From Nocardioides malaquae (GTDB taxonomy: Bacteria; Actinomycetota; Actinomycetes; Propionibacteriales; Nocardioidaceae), in contig NZ_JADCSA010000010.1 of assembly GCF_015070385.1 (NCBI RefSeq), positions 62,001 through 126,000 on the forward strand: a DNA stretch of 64,000 nt, written 5' to 3'. Within the stretch, counting starts at the first letter, position 1. Each line of letters begins with the position of its first letter. The notes below the pieces were generated by a model that did not search any database, was not told where the DNA came from, and worked only from the letters and a program-made list of their open reading frames with translations. This document shows positions 15,721-25,712 of the stretch, piece after piece. The position numbers were made by a program, and so were the translations under genes.

Positions 15721-18693
15721 TCAGCCCCAGAAGATGCGGTCGACGACGGCGTGGGCGCGCCGCGTGGTGCGCAGGTAGTCGTTGACCATGCGGTCGGTGT
15801 CGCCGACGTCGTAGCCGAGCAGACTGGCCATGCAGGCCCGCTCGACCGGGTCGCCGGGCATCGCGTCTGCGCCCTTGCCGCGCACCAACGTCGCGGCGTT
15901 GCGCATCCGGCTGACCAACCGCCACGCCGCGGCGAGTACGGACGCGTCCTCCTCGGCGACGAGGTCGGCCTCCACCGCCGCGGTCAGTGCGGGCAACGTG
16001 GCCGGGTGGCGCAGGGCCGGCACCCGCCCCGCCCACTGCATCTGCAGCAACTGCACCGTCCACTCGATGTCGGTCAGCCCGCCCCGCCCCAGCTTGAAGT
16101 GCGTGTGCTGGTCGGCTCCCCGGGGCAGCCGCTCGGTGTCGACCCGGGCCTTGATCCGCCGCACCTCCACGACCTCGTCCCCGGCCAAACCCTCCGCGGG
16201 GTAGCGCAACGGGTCGATGAGCGCGGTGAACCGCTGCCTGAGCCCCTCGTCACCCACGACCGCTTCGGCTCGCAGCAACGCCTGCGCCTCCCAGACCGCC
16301 GACCACTTCGCGTAGTAGGCGGCGTAGGACTCCAGCGTGCGCGTGAGCGGTCCCTGGCGTCCCTCGGGCCGGAGGTCGGCGTCAACCTCCAGTACCGGAT
16401 CCGAGCCGGGGGCGGCCAGCAGGCTGCGTACGTCGTTGGCGATCGCCATCGCGAAGGCGGAGGCGGTCTGCACGTCGGCGCCCTCCACCACCTCGTGCAC
16501 GAACATCACGTCGGCATCGCTGGCGTAGGAGAGCTCGCACCCGCCGTAGCGACCCATCGCGATGAGCGCCATCCGCACCGGAGGCGTGTCGAACCCCTCC
16601 GCCCGCGCGCGGTCGCGCAGGGCGGCCTGGAGGGTGGCCTCCAGGGTCGCGTCGGTCATGGAGGTGAGCGCCTGCCCGGCCTGCTCCACGTCGGTCTCGC
16701 CGAAGAGCTCGCCCACCGCGATGCGAAAGAGCTCACGCCGGCGGATGCCGCGCACACCCCGCACCGCGTCGGCGGCGTCGGCGCGCCGCTGCACGGTGGC
16801 CATCATCTCCTCGCTGAGTGCCTCCTGGGAAAGCGGGGTGAGGTCCTGACCGAGGATCTTGACCCCCTCGGGCTCACGCTCGAGCAGGTCGGTGGCGAAG
16901 CGTGAGGTCGAGAGCAGGCGCGCAAGTCGCTCCGCGACCTGACCCTCGTCGCGCAGGGCGCGCAGGTACCACGGGGTGTCCCCCAGCGCCTCACTGATCC
17001 GTCGAAAGCCAAAGAGGCCGGCGTCCGGGTCCGGGGAGTCGGCGAACCACTCCAGCATCACCGGCAGCAGGGTCCGCTGGATCCGCGCGCTGCGGGAGAC
17101 GCCCGCCGTCAGTGCCTCGAGGTGACGCAGCGCGGCGCGCGGGTCGGCGTAGCCCAGGGCGCTGAGCCGGTCCTCGGCCTGGGCAAGAGTGAGCCGGGCG
17201 TCCGGTCCAGGGATGCGGGCGACGGCTTCGAGCAGCGGACGGTAGAAGATCTTCTCGTGCAGCCTCCGCACGAGCCGACGTCGTCGGTGCCATTCCTTCT
17301 CCAGGGTCGCCGCCGGGTTGCGGTAGAAGCCCATGGAACGCCCGAGGCGGCGGAGCGCGGAGTCGTCGTCGGGCACGACGTGGGTGCGGCGCAGCTGGTG
17401 CAGCTGAATGCGGTGCTCGAGCGAGCGAAGGAAGGCGTACGCCTCGTGCAGCGCCTCGCCGTCCTCGCGGCCCACGTAGCCGCCCCTGGTCAGGGTGGCC
17501 AACGCGCTGAGCGTCGTGGGTGCGCGCACCGACTCGTCGGCCCGACCGTGCACGAGCTGCAGTAGCTGGACGGCGAACTCGACGTCGCGCAGTCCCCCGG
17601 CCCCCAGTTTCAGCTGGCGAGGCGCCTCCTTCGTCGGGATGTGGTCGACCACCCGCCGTCGCATCGCGCGGACGTCGGAGACGAAGCCCTCGCGCTCGGC
17701 CACCGACCAGACCAGCGGCCTCACCATCTCGACGAAGCGGGCTCCCAGGTCGAGGTCACCGGCGACCGGGCGGGCCTTCAGCAGCGCCTGGAACTCCCAG
17801 GTCTTCGCCCACCGCTCGTAGTAGCCCTCGTGGCTGGCAAGCGTTCGCACCAACGGACCCTGGTTGCCCTCGGGCCTCAGGCCGGCGTCGACCGGCCAGA
17901 TGGTGCCCTCTGCGGTGTGCTCGGAGCAGACCTGCATCATCTGCGCCGCCAGCTGGGTGGCCGCCCGGGTGGCGTCGTGGTCGTCGACCCCGTCGGCGCC
18001 CTCGTGCACGAAGATCACGTCGACGTCGGAGACGTAGTTGAGCTCGTGGCCGCCGCACTTGCCCATCGCGACCACTGCCAGACGGGCGCTCGACGCCTCG
18101 TCCCCGACGCGCGCGCGGGCCACCGCGAGGGCTGCCTCGAGCGTGCCGGCCGCCAGGTCGGAGAGCTCCGCGGCGACGTCGTCGACCCGTTCACCGTGGC
18201 ACAGGTCGCGCGCGACGAGGGGCAGCAGGAGCCGTCGGTAGCGCACCCGCAGGGCGTCCACCGCCTCGGCGTCGGGCGCCGTGGCCACCGGCTGGTCCGC
18301 CTCCGGGTCGGCCCCCACACTCTCGAGCAGGCTCGCCCGCATGCCCCAGGCGGTGGCACGGGTGCACGAGAGGTCGTCGTCGCAGAGCGCCACCCAGTGC
18401 TCGGGGTGCCGCACGAGGTGCTCACCGAGGGCGCGACTCGCACCGAGCACGTGGACGAGGCGCGCGGTGGTGGCGGCGTCCTCGGCCATCACCGTCCAGA
18501 AGGCGTCGGGGTCGTCGACGGCGTCAGCGAGGTCGTGCAGGGTGCGCAGCGCGAGGTCGGGATCGGCGACGAAGCCGAGCGCGCCGACGACCGTCTCCCG
18601 GGCGGCGCCCAGGGCCTCGACCCCCGTCCTGGCTGACTCGAGGTCCTCGAACCCGACCCGGACCAGGTATGTGGCGCTGGGTGGCGTGCGCAT
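15721..18693 (-). CDS. glnE: Bifunctional glutamine synthetase adenylyltransferase/deadenylase
   Basis: A 990-residue enzyme that adds and removes AMP on glutamine synthetase in response to nitrogen status. It has the expected two nucleotidyltransferase domains: GKCGGHELNYVSDVDVIFVH in the N-half and GRYGGCELSYASDADVMFVH in the C-half. Each is followed by a conserved segment like RQLKLGAGGLRDVEFAVQLL or HFKLGRGGLTDIEWTVQLLQ. The ATG at 18693 lies 3 nt after the stop of the upstream membrane protein gene, so it is cotranscribed with glnA2. The neighbouring GlnA2 appears to lack the modified tyrosine, so its substrate is likely a GlnA1 encoded elsewhere. Confidence 0.95.
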   Translation of the reverse strand: MRTPPSATYLVRVGFEDLESARTGVEALGAARETVVGALGFVADPDLALRTLHDLADAVDDPDAFWTVMAEDAATTARLVHVLGASRALGEHLVRHPEHWVALCDDDLSCTRATAWGMRASLLESVGADPEADQPVATAPDAEAVDALRVRYRRLLLPLVARDLCHGERVDDVAAELSDLAAGTLEAALAVARARVGDEASSARLAVVAMGKCGGHELNYVSDVDVIFVHEGADGVDDHDATRAATQLAAQMMQVCSEHTAEGTIWPVDAGLRPEGNQGPLVRTLASHEGYYERWAKTWEFQALLKARPVAGDLDLGARFVEMVRPLVWSVAEREGFVSDVRAMRRRVVDHIPTKEAPRQLKLGAGGLRDVEFAVQLLQLVHGRADESVRAPTTLSALATLTRGGYVGREDGEALHEAYAFLRSLEHRIQLHQLRRTHVVPDDDSALRRLGRSMGFYRNPAATLEKEWHRRRRLVRRLHEKIFYRPLLEAVARIPGPDARLTLAQAEDRLSALGYADPRAALRHLEALTAGVSRSARIQRTLLPVMLEWFADSPDPDAGLFGFRRISEALGDTPWYLRALRDEGQVAERLARLLSTSRFATDLLEREPEGVKILGQDLTPLSQEALSEEMMATVQRRADAADAVRGVRGIRRRELFRIAVGELFGETDVEQAGQALTSMTDATLEATLQAALRDRARAEGFDTPPVRMALIAMGRYGGCELSYASDADVMFVHEVVEGADVQTASAFAMAIANDVRSLLAAPGSDPVLEVDADLRPEGRQGPLTRTLESYAAYYAKWSAVWEAQALLRAEAVVGDEGLRQRFTALIDPLRYPAEGLAGDEVVEVRRIKARVDTERLPRGADQHTHFKLGRGGLTDIEWTVQLLQMQWAGRVPALRHPATLPALTAAVEADLVAEEDASVLAAAWRLVSRMRNAATLVRGKGADAMPGDPVERACMASLLGYDVGDTDRMVNDYLRTTRRAHAVVDRIFWG

Positions 18694-18696
18694 CGG

Positions 18697-19611
18697 TCAG
18701 TACTGGTCGTCGGGCCGCAGCTCCGCACGGGGGATCAACGCGACGCGTTCGGAGCGGTCGGGCCGGCGCAGCAGGAAGCGGGCGCTGCCGAGCAGGATGA
18801 CGAAGAGGCCGAGCAACGGGAACACCTGGTCCCATCCGCTCCGGTCGCTTCCGTCCATGTCGACCAGGCCGACCTGGGCGGCCTCCCACGCCAACCACCC
18901 CACCAGCAGCGCCGACAGCAGCAGGAACCCGAGGGCGAGGCGCTCGGGGCCGGTGGGCCGACGCGGCACGAGGGCGCGGGCCGTCGGCCACGGCACGGCG
19001 CAGATCGCGACGAGCAGGACCCCGATCCCGATGGAGAGCCACGACATGCCCAGCAGGTCCTGGGTGTCGACGGGGCGAAGCTTTGCGAAGAGCCAGCCCG
19101 AGGCGAGCATGCCGAGCCCCGCGAAGGCGGTCCGGGCCCGGGTCGCCGAGGTGGAGACGGGCAACCACATCAACGCGCTGATGGTCGAGATGAGCAGGAT
19201 CGCCGAGACGATGATGGCCATCGGCAGCGTGTGCTCGTAGAGCACCTCCCCCTCGCCGGTGTCACGCACGCCCGGGTCGAGGGCGACCAGCACCCAGGCC
19301 AGTCCGCTGAGGAAGGCGAGCCAGAGCATGGGCTCCAGGACGACGCGGATGGGGCCGCTGACCCGGGTCGGGTCGACACGGACCTCCCGGCCCAGCTTGC
19401 TGTTGCGCCGCACCGAGACGGGACGCTTGCGTTCGTCGAGCACCGGGCCCCGGTGCACGGGAGTCGAGTCGAGCTCTCCGTGGGCGTGGTGCCCGGCCTC
19501 GAGCTCACGGTCGTACCCCTGCCCCGGGTCGGCGTCCGGCCCGGCGCGGAACCCGGCGCGGCGCGCGCCCCCCTTGCGGCGCGTGCCCTGCGTGCTCTCG
19601 AAGCGTGTCAT
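18697..19611 (-). CDS. Six-span membrane protein between glnA2 and glnE
   Basis: A 304-residue protein with about 95 soluble basic residues at the N-terminus followed by six hydrophobic segments (starting near residues 95, 128, 165, 188, 226 and 265). I do not recognise a functional domain. It starts 1 nt after the glnA2 stop and ends 3 nt before the glnE ATG, so it sits inside a tight nitrogen-metabolism operon. A link to nitrogen control is only inferred from position. Confidence 0.8.
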   Translation of the reverse strand: MTRFESTQGTRRKGGARRAGFRAGPDADPGQGYDRELEAGHHAHGELDSTPVHRGPVLDERKRPVSVRRNSKLGREVRVDPTRVSGPIRVVLEPMLWLAFLSGLAWVLVALDPGVRDTGEGEVLYEHTLPMAIIVSAILLISTISALMWLPVSTSATRARTAFAGLGMLASGWLFAKLRPVDTQDLLGMSWLSIGIGVLLVAICAVPWPTARALVPRRPTGPERLALGFLLLSALLVGWLAWEAAQVGLVDMDGSDRSGWDQVFPLLGLFVILLGSARFLLRRPDRSERVALIPRAELRPDDQY

Positions 19612-19612
19612 G

Positions 19613-20950
19613 TCAGATCACCGGCAGCATCTGGTCCCGCTCGAAGACGGAGACCTGACCCCGGTAGTCGTCCCACTCCGCGCGCTTGTTGCGGAGGAAG
19701 AAGTCGAAGACGTGCTCCCCCAGCGTCTCGGCCACGAGCTCGGAGCTCTCGGCGATGTTGATGGCCTCGAAGAGCGTGCGGGGCAACGACTGGATGCCCA
19801 GGCTGCGGCGCTCACGCTCGGTCAGCGACCAGACGTCGTCCTCGGCCTCACGCGGCAGCTCGTAGCCCTCCTCGATCCCCTTCATGCCGGCTGCGAGGGT
19901 CACCGCGAAGGCGAGGTAGGGGTTGCAGGCCGCGTCGAGCGAGCGGAGCTCGATCCGCGTCGATTGCCCCTTGCCGGGCTTGTACATCGGGACGCGGATC
20001 ATGGCGGAGCGGTTGTTGTGGCCCCACGAGATGTAGGTGGGCGCCTCGCCGCCGCCGATGAGGCGCTTGTAGGAGTTGACCCACTGGTTGGTGACCGCGG
20101 TGATCTCCGCGGCGTGGGTCAGCAGGCCCGCGATGAACTGCCGACCGGTGGTGGAGAGCTGGTACTGCGAGCCGGCCTCGAAGAACGCGTTGCGGTCACC
20201 CTCGAAGAGCGAGAGGTGGGTGTGCATCCCCGACCCCGGGTGCTGGGTGAAGGGCTTGGGCATGAAGGAGGCCCAGACGCCCTGGCCCAGCGCGACCTCA
20301 CGGATCACCGTGCGGAAGGTCATGATGTTGTCGGCTGTGGTGAGCGCGTCGGCGTAGCGGAGGTCGATCTCCTGCTGGCCCGGTCCTGCCTCGTGGTGGC
20401 TGAACTCCACCGAGATGCCCATCGTCTCCAGCATCGTGATCGCCTCGCGGCGGAAGTCGGCGCCCGACGACTGGGCGGTGTGGTCGAAGTATCCGCTCTG
20501 GTCGACCGGCACCGGCTCCACGCCCCGCTGCGGGGTGTCCTTGAAGAGGTAGAACTCGATCTCGGGGTGGGTGTAGAAGCTGAACCCCTTGTCGGCCGCC
20601 TTGGCGAGGGTCCGCTTGAGCACGTGGCGGGGGTCGGCGTACGAAGGGCTGCCGTCGGGCATCGCGATGTCGCAGAACATCCGCGCCGTGGCCGGCGAGT
20701 CGCCACGCCACGGGAGGATCTGGAACGTCGACGGGTCAGGCTTGGCCAGCATGTCGGCCTCCTGCACCCGGGCGAAGCCCTCGATCGCGGACCCGTCGAA
20801 CCCGATGCCCTCCCCGAAGGCGCTCTCCAGCTCCGCCGGCGCGATGGCCACCGACTTCAGGAAGCCGAGCACGTCGGTGAACCACAGACGTACGAACCGG
20901 ACGTCACGCTCCTCGAGAGCGCGGAGTACGAAGTCTTCCTGCTTGCCCAT
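19613..20950 (-). CDS. glnA2: Glutamine synthetase, GlnA2 type
   Basis: A 445-residue type I glutamine synthetase (glutamate + NH3 + ATP to glutamine). It closely resembles mycobacterial GlnA2 as I remember it: VRFVRLWFTDVLGFLKSVAI at the N-terminus, GIGFDGSAIEGFARVQEAD, the metal ligands in HPEIEFYLF and GPGQQEIDLR, and NRSAMIRVP. Where adenylylated enzymes have a tyrosine in NLYDLP, this protein reads DDVWSLTERE, so GlnE control is unlikely. The ATG at 20950 is 58 nt after the nadE stop. It leads the tight glnA2-membrane protein-glnE unit. Confidence 0.93.
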   Translation of the reverse strand: MGKQEDFVLRALEERDVRFVRLWFTDVLGFLKSVAIAPAELESAFGEGIGFDGSAIEGFARVQEADMLAKPDPSTFQILPWRGDSPATARMFCDIAMPDGSPSYADPRHVLKRTLAKAADKGFSFYTHPEIEFYLFKDTPQRGVEPVPVDQSGYFDHTAQSSGADFRREAITMLETMGISVEFSHHEAGPGQQEIDLRYADALTTADNIMTFRTVIREVALGQGVWASFMPKPFTQHPGSGMHTHLSLFEGDRNAFFEAGSQYQLSTTGRQFIAGLLTHAAEITAVTNQWVNSYKRLIGGGEAPTYISWGHNNRSAMIRVPMYKPGKGQSTRIELRSLDAACNPYLAFAVTLAAGMKGIEEGYELPREAEDDVWSLTERERRSLGIQSLPRTLFEAINIAESSELVAETLGEHVFDFFLRNKRAEWDDYRGQVSVFERDQMLPVI

Positions 20951-21008
20951 GGGAGCAACTATGGCGCACGCCGCGTCGCGCCACGTGCACTTCCCCCCAA
21001 AGCCGGGC

Positions 21009-23060
21009 TCAGTCCTGCGGGATCCGCTCCATCTCGGTGAGCCAGGCAGCGGGGCTCGCGTCCGACGGCATGCGCCAGTCGCCGCGCGGCGACATGGTGC
21101 CGCCGGCGCTCACCTTGGGCCCGTTGGGCAGCGCGCTGCGCTTGAACTGGTTGGCGAAGAAGCGCCGGATGAAGACCTCGAGCCAGAAGCGCACCTGGGC
21201 GAGGTCGTAGGCCGGACGGTCGTCGGCGGGGTAGCCGGGCGGCCACTCCCCCACCTCGGCGTCGCGCCACGCGTGCAGGGCCAGGAAGGCGACCTTGCTG
21301 GGCCGCTGGCCTCGGCGCACCAGGTGGAAGAGGGTGAAGTCCTGCAGGTTGTAGGGGCCGACGGTGTCCTGCGTCGCCTGCGGCTTCACGCCCTCGACGT
21401 CGGGGATCAGCTCGGGGGTGATCTCCTGGTCGAGCACCTCGTGGAGGATCTGGCTGGTCTCCTCGTCGAACTCGCCGGAGTCGGCGACCCACCGGATCAG
21501 GTGCTGCACCAGCGTCTTGGGCACCCCGGCGTTGACGTTGTAGTGCGACATCTGGTCGCCCACCCCGTAGGTGCACCAGCCGAGAGCGAGCTCCGACAGG
21601 TCGCCGGTGCCGACGACCAGACCACCGTTGTGGTTGGCCAGGCGGAAGAGGTAGTCGTAGCGCAGGCCTGCCTGCACGTTCTCGAAGGTGACGTCGTAGA
21701 CCTTCTCGCCCCGGGAGTAGGGGTGGCCGAGGTCGGCGAGCATCTGCTCCGCGGCCGGACGGATGTCGATCTCCTCGAAGGTGACCCCCAGGCTGTGCGC
21801 GAGGCGCGTCGCCAGCGACTTGGAGGTGTCACCGGTGGCGAATCCCGGCATCGTGTAGGCCAGCACGTCGCTGCGCGGACGCCCCAGCCGGTCCATCGCC
21901 TTGGCGATCACGACCAGCGCGTGGGTGGAGTCGAGACCGCCGCTCACGCCGATCACCGCCTTGGGCGACCCGATCGACTGGATGCGCTTCTCGAGACCGT
22001 TGACCTGGATGTTGTAGCCCTCGAAGCAGTCCAGGGCCAGCCGGGCCGGGTCGTCGGGCACGAACGGGAAGCGGTCGACCTTGCGCCGCAGGCCGATGTC
22101 GCCTGCCGGCGGGTCGAGGGTGAACTCGACGGTGCGGAAGCTGCGCCCCTCGCGGCCGGGACCGGTCGAGGTGCCGCGACGGTTGTCGTCGAAGGTGTTG
22201 AGCCGGAAGCGCTCGTGGTTGATCCGGTCGACGTCCACGTCGGCGACGGTGCGCACCGCGTGCTGCGGGAAACGTTCGCCCTCGGCGAGCAGCTCGCCGA
22301 CCTCGTAGATCATCGTCTGGCCGTCCCACGACAGGTCCGTGGTCGACTCCCCCTGGCCCGAGGCCGCGTAGACGTACGCGGCGCAGCACCGCGCGCTGGC
22401 GGCGTCGACGAGGCGGCGGCGCTCCTCGGCACGGGCGATGGTGATCGGACTGCCCGACAGGTTGGCGAGCACCGTGGCGCCGGCCAGGGCGGCCTCGGCG
22501 CTGGGCGGCACCGGCACCCACATGTCCTCGCAGATCTCGACGTGCAGCCGCAGGGCCGGCTGGTCGGTCGCGGCGAAGATCAGGTCCGGGCCGAACGGCA
22601 CCTCGGCGCCACCGAGACGGATCGAGGCGCCACGCTGGTCGTCACCGGGAGCGAAGTGACGGCGCTCGTAGAACTCGCCGTAGGTCGGCACGTGCGACTT
22701 CGGTGCCACGCCGAGCACCCGACCCCGGTGGAGGACCACCGCGCAGTTGTAGAGCCGGCCACCGTGACGCAACGGGGCACCGACCACGACGACCGGCATG
22801 AGGTCGGCCGTGTCGGCGACCAACCGCTGCAGCTGGGCCTCCACGGCTTCGAGCAAGGTCTGCTGCAGGAAGAGGTCGTCGATCGAGTAGCCGCTGACGG
22901 CCAGCTCCGGGAAGACGGCGACACCGACGCCGTCCTCGTGGCAGGCGCGCACCTGCTCGACGAGGGTGGTGACGTTGGCCTCGGGGTCGGCCACCGACAC
23001 CGGAACGGTGCAGGCAGCGACGCGGACGAAGCCGTGGGCGTAGGCCGAGTAGAAGTCCAC
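21009..23060 (-). CDS. nadE: Glutamine-dependent NAD+ synthetase
   Basis: Makes NAD+ from nicotinic acid adenine dinucleotide, using glutamine as amide donor. The 683-residue protein has an N-terminal nitrilase-type glutaminase domain (about 1-290) with Glu in [11 protein letters not shown], Lys in [13 protein letters not shown] and the nucleophile Cys in [11 protein letters not shown]-terminal PP-loop ATPase domain contains [11 protein letters not shown]. The ammonia made in the first domain is channelled to the second. The GTG at 23060 has no ribosome binding site but a TAGACT hexamer 6 nt upstream, so a leaderless mRNA is likely. Confidence 0.95.
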   Translation of the reverse strand: MDFYSAYAHGFVRVAACTVPVSVADPEANVTTLVEQVRACHEDGVGVAVFPELAVSGYSIDDLFLQQTLLEAVEAQLQRLVADTADLMPVVVVGAPLRHGGRLYNCAVVLHRGRVLGVAPKSHVPTYGEFYERRHFAPGDDQRGASIRLGGAEVPFGPDLIFAATDQPALRLHVEICEDMWVPVPPSAEAALAGATVLANLSGSPITIARAEERRRLVDAASARCCAAYVYAASGQGESTTDLSWDGQTMIYEVGELLAEGERFPQHAVRTVADVDVDRINHERFRLNTFDDNRRGTSTGPGREGRSFRTVEFTLDPPAGDIGLRRKVDRFPFVPDDPARLALDCFEGYNIQVNGLEKRIQSIGSPKAVIGVSGGLDSTHALVVIAKAMDRLGRPRSDVLAYTMPGFATGDTSKSLATRLAHSLGVTFEEIDIRPAAEQMLADLGHPYSRGEKVYDVTFENVQAGLRYDYLFRLANHNGGLVVGTGDLSELALGWCTYGVGDQMSHYNVNAGVPKTLVQHLIRWVADSGEFDEETSQILHEVLDQEITPELIPDVEGVKPQATQDTVGPYNLQDFTLFHLVRRGQRPSKVAFLALHAWRDAEVGEWPPGYPADDRPAYDLAQVRFWLEVFIRRFFANQFKRSALPNGPKVSAGGTMSPRGDWRMPSDASPAAWLTEMERIPQD

Positions 23061-23066
23061 GCTGCG

Positions 23067-23072
23067 AGTCTA
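23067..23072 (-). promoter_or_regulatory. -10 element (TAGACT) for nadE, leaderless
   Basis: On the minus strand TAGACT precedes the GTG at 23060 by 6 nt. Confidence 0.5.
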
Positions 23073-23140
23073 GGGGTGGGGCAAGACCGGGCTCGGGCGT
23101 GAGCACCGCCACAGGGCGCGCCAGCCGGGCGCGCCGCGTC

Positions 23141-23146
23141 TAGGCT
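23141..23146 (+). promoter_or_regulatory. -10 element (TAGGCT) for panB
   Basis: TAGGCT lies 52 nt before the chosen panB ATG. A transcript starting about 23152 would have a leader of roughly 47 nt. An in-frame GTG at 23151, 4 nt after the hexamer, is a possible alternative leaderless start. Confidence 0.4.
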
Positions 23147-23198
23147 GGTCGTGTCCGTGGACTCCATCCGGGAGCCGCGAGATGCACGAGGAGAGCCC

Positions 23199-24044
23199 AT
23201 GTCCGAAGAGACCGCCCCCTACGGCTCGGGCGCGACCCCGGCCGCCCCCGTCCGCAAGGTGCGTACGCACCACCTGCGCGAGATGAAGGAGCGCGGGGAG
23301 CCGATCACGATGCTGACCGCCTACGACATGTTCACCGCCGCGACCTTCGACGAGGCCGGGATCGACATGCTGCTGGTGGGCGACAGCGCCTCCAACAACG
23401 TCCTCGGCAACGAGACGTCGCTGCCCGTCACCGTCGACGAGCTGCTGCCCCTCACCCGGGCGGTCGCCCGGTCGGCGCGTCGGGCGATGGTCGTGGGCGA
23501 CCTGCCGTTCGGGTCCTACCAGGCCTCACCGGAGCAGGGCTACCTCACCGCGGTCCGCTTCATGAAGGAGGGCGGCGCCCACTGCGTGAAGCTGGAGGGC
23601 GGTGTCGAGATGGCCCCGGTGATCTCGAAGTGCGTGCAGGGCGGCATTCCGGTGGTGGCCCACATCGGCTTCACCCCGCAGAGCGAGCACACCCTGGGCG
23701 GTTACCGCGTCCAGGGCCGCGGCGACGCCGCCGACCGGGTGGTCGCCGACGCCCACGCGGTGCAGGAGGCGGGCGCGTTCGCGGTCGTCATGGAGATGGT
23801 GCCGGCCGACGTCGCCCGCTGGATCTCCACCGAGCTCACCATTCCCACCATCGGCATCGGCGCCGGCAACGGCTGCGACGGCCAGGTCCTGGTCTGGCAG
23901 GACGCCTTCGGGCTGCGCACCGGCAAGATGGCGCGCTTCGTCAAGCAGTACGCCGACGTGCACCAGGTGCTGCTCGACGGCGCCCGCGCCTACCGCGACG
24001 ACGTCAAGGCCCGTACGTTCCCGGGCGAGGAGCACTCCTTCTGA
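23199..24044 (+). CDS. panB: 3-methyl-2-oxobutanoate hydroxymethyltransferase
   Basis: First committed step of pantothenate (coenzyme A) synthesis: transfers a hydroxymethyl group from methylenetetrahydrofolate to alpha-ketoisovalerate. The 281-residue protein has the expected motifs: [25 protein letters not shown] (metal-binding Asp), [22 protein letters not shown] and [18 protein letters not shown]. The ATG at 23199 is preceded by GAGGAGA. It is divergent from nadE with about 140 bp between, and both are cofactor-synthesis genes. Confidence 0.95.
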   Translation: MSEETAPYGSGATPAAPVRKVRTHHLREMKERGEPITMLTAYDMFTAATFDEAGIDMLLVGDSASNNVLGNETSLPVTVDELLPLTRAVARSARRAMVVGDLPFGSYQASPEQGYLTAVRFMKEGGAHCVKLEGGVEMAPVISKCVQGGIPVVAHIGFTPQSEHTLGGYRVQGRGDAADRVVADAHAVQEAGAFAVVMEMVPADVARWISTELTIPTIGIGAGNGCDGQVLVWQDAFGLRTGKMARFVKQYADVHQVLLDGARAYRDDVKARTFPGEEHSF

Positions 24045-24057
24045 CCCTCGCGAGAGG

Positions 24058-24285
24058 TCAGGAGCGGTCGACGTCCTCGTCGCCGCGCGGGTCCTCGTCG
24101 TCGGGGTCGTTCCAGGCCGGGTCGTTGTCCCAGGCCTCGTTGCGCTCCTCGACCCGCTCCAGGGCCCGCGCGGCGTCGGCCGACGACGGGTAGGGGCCCA
24201 GCCGGTCGGCGTTCTTGCACCCCTCACGCGGCTCGACGGCGTGGTGCTTCAGGCAGTACCAGTACTCCGGCTCCGTGTGGCTCAT
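24058..24285 (-). CDS. Small conserved acidic hypothetical protein
   Basis: A 75-residue soluble protein with an aromatic, Cys/His-containing N-terminus ([19 protein letters not shown]), a short helix ([15 protein letters not shown]) and an Asp-rich C-terminus. The pattern of two cysteines and two histidines near the N-terminus may bind a metal. It resembles short proteins often annotated as hypothetical in actinobacteria, but I cannot name the family. The ATG at 24285 is 25 bp from the divergent map start. It converges on panB. Confidence 0.7.
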   Translation of the reverse strand: MSHTEPEYWYCLKHHAVEPREGCKNADRLGPYPSSADAARALERVEERNEAWDNDPAWNDPDDEDPRGDEDVDRS

Positions 24286-24296
24286 GCTCGCGAAAC

Positions 24297-24302
24297 TACA
24301 CT
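24297..24302 (+). promoter_or_regulatory. -10 element (TACACT) for map, leaderless
   Basis: TACACT ends 7 nt before the GTG at 24310. The gap to the divergent gene is only 24 bp, leaving no room for a longer leader. Confidence 0.55.
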
Positions 24303-24309
24303 CGAACCC

Positions 24310-25158
24310 GTGACTCCCGTAGCCGCTGCCGCCATCTCGCCCCGCCGTCCGGTGCCCTCGTCGATCCCCCGCCCGGAGTACGTGGACCGTCCGGCGCCGG
24401 CCAAGTTCGAGGGTCGCGAGGTCAAGGACGCCGAGACGATCGAGAAGATGCGGGTGGCCGGGCGCCTGGCGGCGCAGGCGCGCGAGCTGGTGGGCTCCCA
24501 CGTCGCGCCGGGAGTCACCACCGACGAGCTGGACCGGATCGGCCACGAGTTCCTCTGCGACCACGGCGCCTACCCCTCGACGCTCGGCTACCGCGGCTTC
24601 CCCAAGTCGTTGTGCAGCAGCGTCAACGAGGTCATCTGCCACGGCATCCCCGACGCCCGGGTGATCGAGGACGGCGACATCGTCAACATCGACATCACGG
24701 CCTTCATCGGCGGTGTGCACGGCGACACGAACGCGACCTACCTGGCCGGCGACGTCGACGAGGAGTCACGCCTGCTCGTCGAGCGCACCAAGGAGTCGCT
24801 CGACCGAGCCATCAAGGCGGTCAAGCCCGGTCGGAGCATCACCGTGATCGGCCGGGTCATCGAGTCCTACGCCAAGCGTTTCGGCTACGGCGTGGTCCGT
24901 GACTTCACCGGCCACGGCATCGGCACGTCCTTCCACTCCGGCCTGGTGATCCCCCACTACGACCAGACCTTCTACACCGAGACGATCGAGGTGGGCATGA
25001 CGTTCACCATCGAGCCGATGCTCAATCTCGGGACGCACGAGTGGGAGATGTGGCCCGACGGCTGGACCGTGGTCACCAAGGACCGCAAGCGTTCCGCCCA
25101 GTTCGAGCACACGCTGCTGGTCACCTCCGACGGCGCCGAGGTCCTGACCCACCCCTGA
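24310..25158 (+). CDS. map: Type I methionine aminopeptidase
   Basis: Removes the initiator methionine from new proteins. The 282-residue enzyme has a Pro-rich N-terminal extension of about 40 residues ([18 protein letters not shown]), the hallmark of the MetAP1c class that docks to the ribosome. The five metal ligands are visible: Asp in VNIDITA, Asp in HGDTNATY, His in FTGHGIG, Glu in FTIEPML and Glu in QFEHTLLV. The GTG at 24310 is supported by the promoter hexamer just upstream. Confidence 0.94.
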   Translation: MTPVAAAAISPRRPVPSSIPRPEYVDRPAPAKFEGREVKDAETIEKMRVAGRLAAQARELVGSHVAPGVTTDELDRIGHEFLCDHGAYPSTLGYRGFPKSLCSSVNEVICHGIPDARVIEDGDIVNIDITAFIGGVHGDTNATYLAGDVDEESRLLVERTKESLDRAIKAVKPGRSITVIGRVIESYAKRFGYGVVRDFTGHGIGTSFHSGLVIPHYDQTFYTETIEVGMTFTIEPMLNLGTHEWEMWPDGWTVVTKDRKRSAQFEHTLLVTSDGAEVLTHP

Positions 25159-25225
25159 ACCCCAGGTCACCGCGCGGTCAGCGCGCGGGAGAGCCGCCGC
25201 CCCAGACACGCGGGACGCTCGACGG

Positions 25226-25255
25226 TTGTGGTTTTCGCCGCCGATGGCGTAGCGT
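25226..25255 (+). promoter_or_regulatory. Candidate promoter of the cold-shock gene
   Basis: TTGTGG at 25226-25231 and TAGCGT at 25250-25255 are 18 bp apart. They would give a 5' untranslated leader of about 155 nt before the ATG at 25417, as is usual for cold-shock genes. The rest of the 258-bp gap 25159-25416 shows a weak hairpin (CCGCG and CGCGG arms near 25290-25310) and nothing else I can name. Confidence 0.35.
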
Positions 25256-25416
25256 CGCTGACGTTGAAGGGACGGTCCGCCGTCCTGGCCGCGCGAAGTA
25301 GTCGCGGCGTATGTCGTAACTCCTGGTTTTCGGTTCGCTGGAATTCAGCTCAGTTGGATGTCTTCAGCACGACGGGGACACGGTGTTCCCGGCACCGGAA
25401 TCAAAGGAAACACATC

Positions 25417-25620
25417 ATGGCTCAGGGAACTGTCAAGTGGTTCAACGCTGACAAGGGCTTCGGCTTCATCGCGCAGGACGGTGGCGGCGAGGACGTGTTC
25501 GTCCACTTCTCCGCGATCCAGACGCAGGGCTACAAGTCGCTCGACGAGAACCAGAAGGTCGAGTTCGACCTCGCCCAGGGCCCCAAGGGTCCCCAGGCTG
25601 AGAACGTCCGCGCTCTCTGA
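25417..25620 (+). CDS. Cold-shock protein, CspA family
   Basis: A 67-residue single-domain nucleic-acid chaperone. RNP1 (KGFGFIAQ) and RNP2 (DVFVHFSAI) are both intact, and the N-terminus [14 protein letters not shown] is canonical. It binds single-stranded RNA or DNA. The ATG at 25417 is preceded by AAAGGAAA, and the gene ends 8 nt before a very strong hairpin. The long leader suggests post-transcriptional temperature control, as in other members of the family. Confidence 0.96.
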   Translation: MAQGTVKWFNADKGFGFIAQDGGGEDVFVHFSAIQTQGYKSLDENQKVEFDLAQGPKGPQAENVRAL

Positions 25621-25627
25621 TTCACCC

Positions 25628-25662
25628 GAAGGGCGCCGACCGCACTGCGGTCGGCGCCCTTC
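25628..25662. terminator. Perfect 16-bp hairpin, bidirectional terminator
   Basis: Arms 25628-25643 and 25647-25662 are perfect reverse complements with a 3-nt loop. It lies 8 nt after the cold-shock stop and 51 nt beyond the end of the crt operon on the opposite strand, so it can end both transcripts. Confidence 0.85.
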
Positions 25663-25712
25663 GCGCATTTCAAGGCGTATTTCTGAGCGCCTTCCAGGCG
25701 CACAGCGGGACG

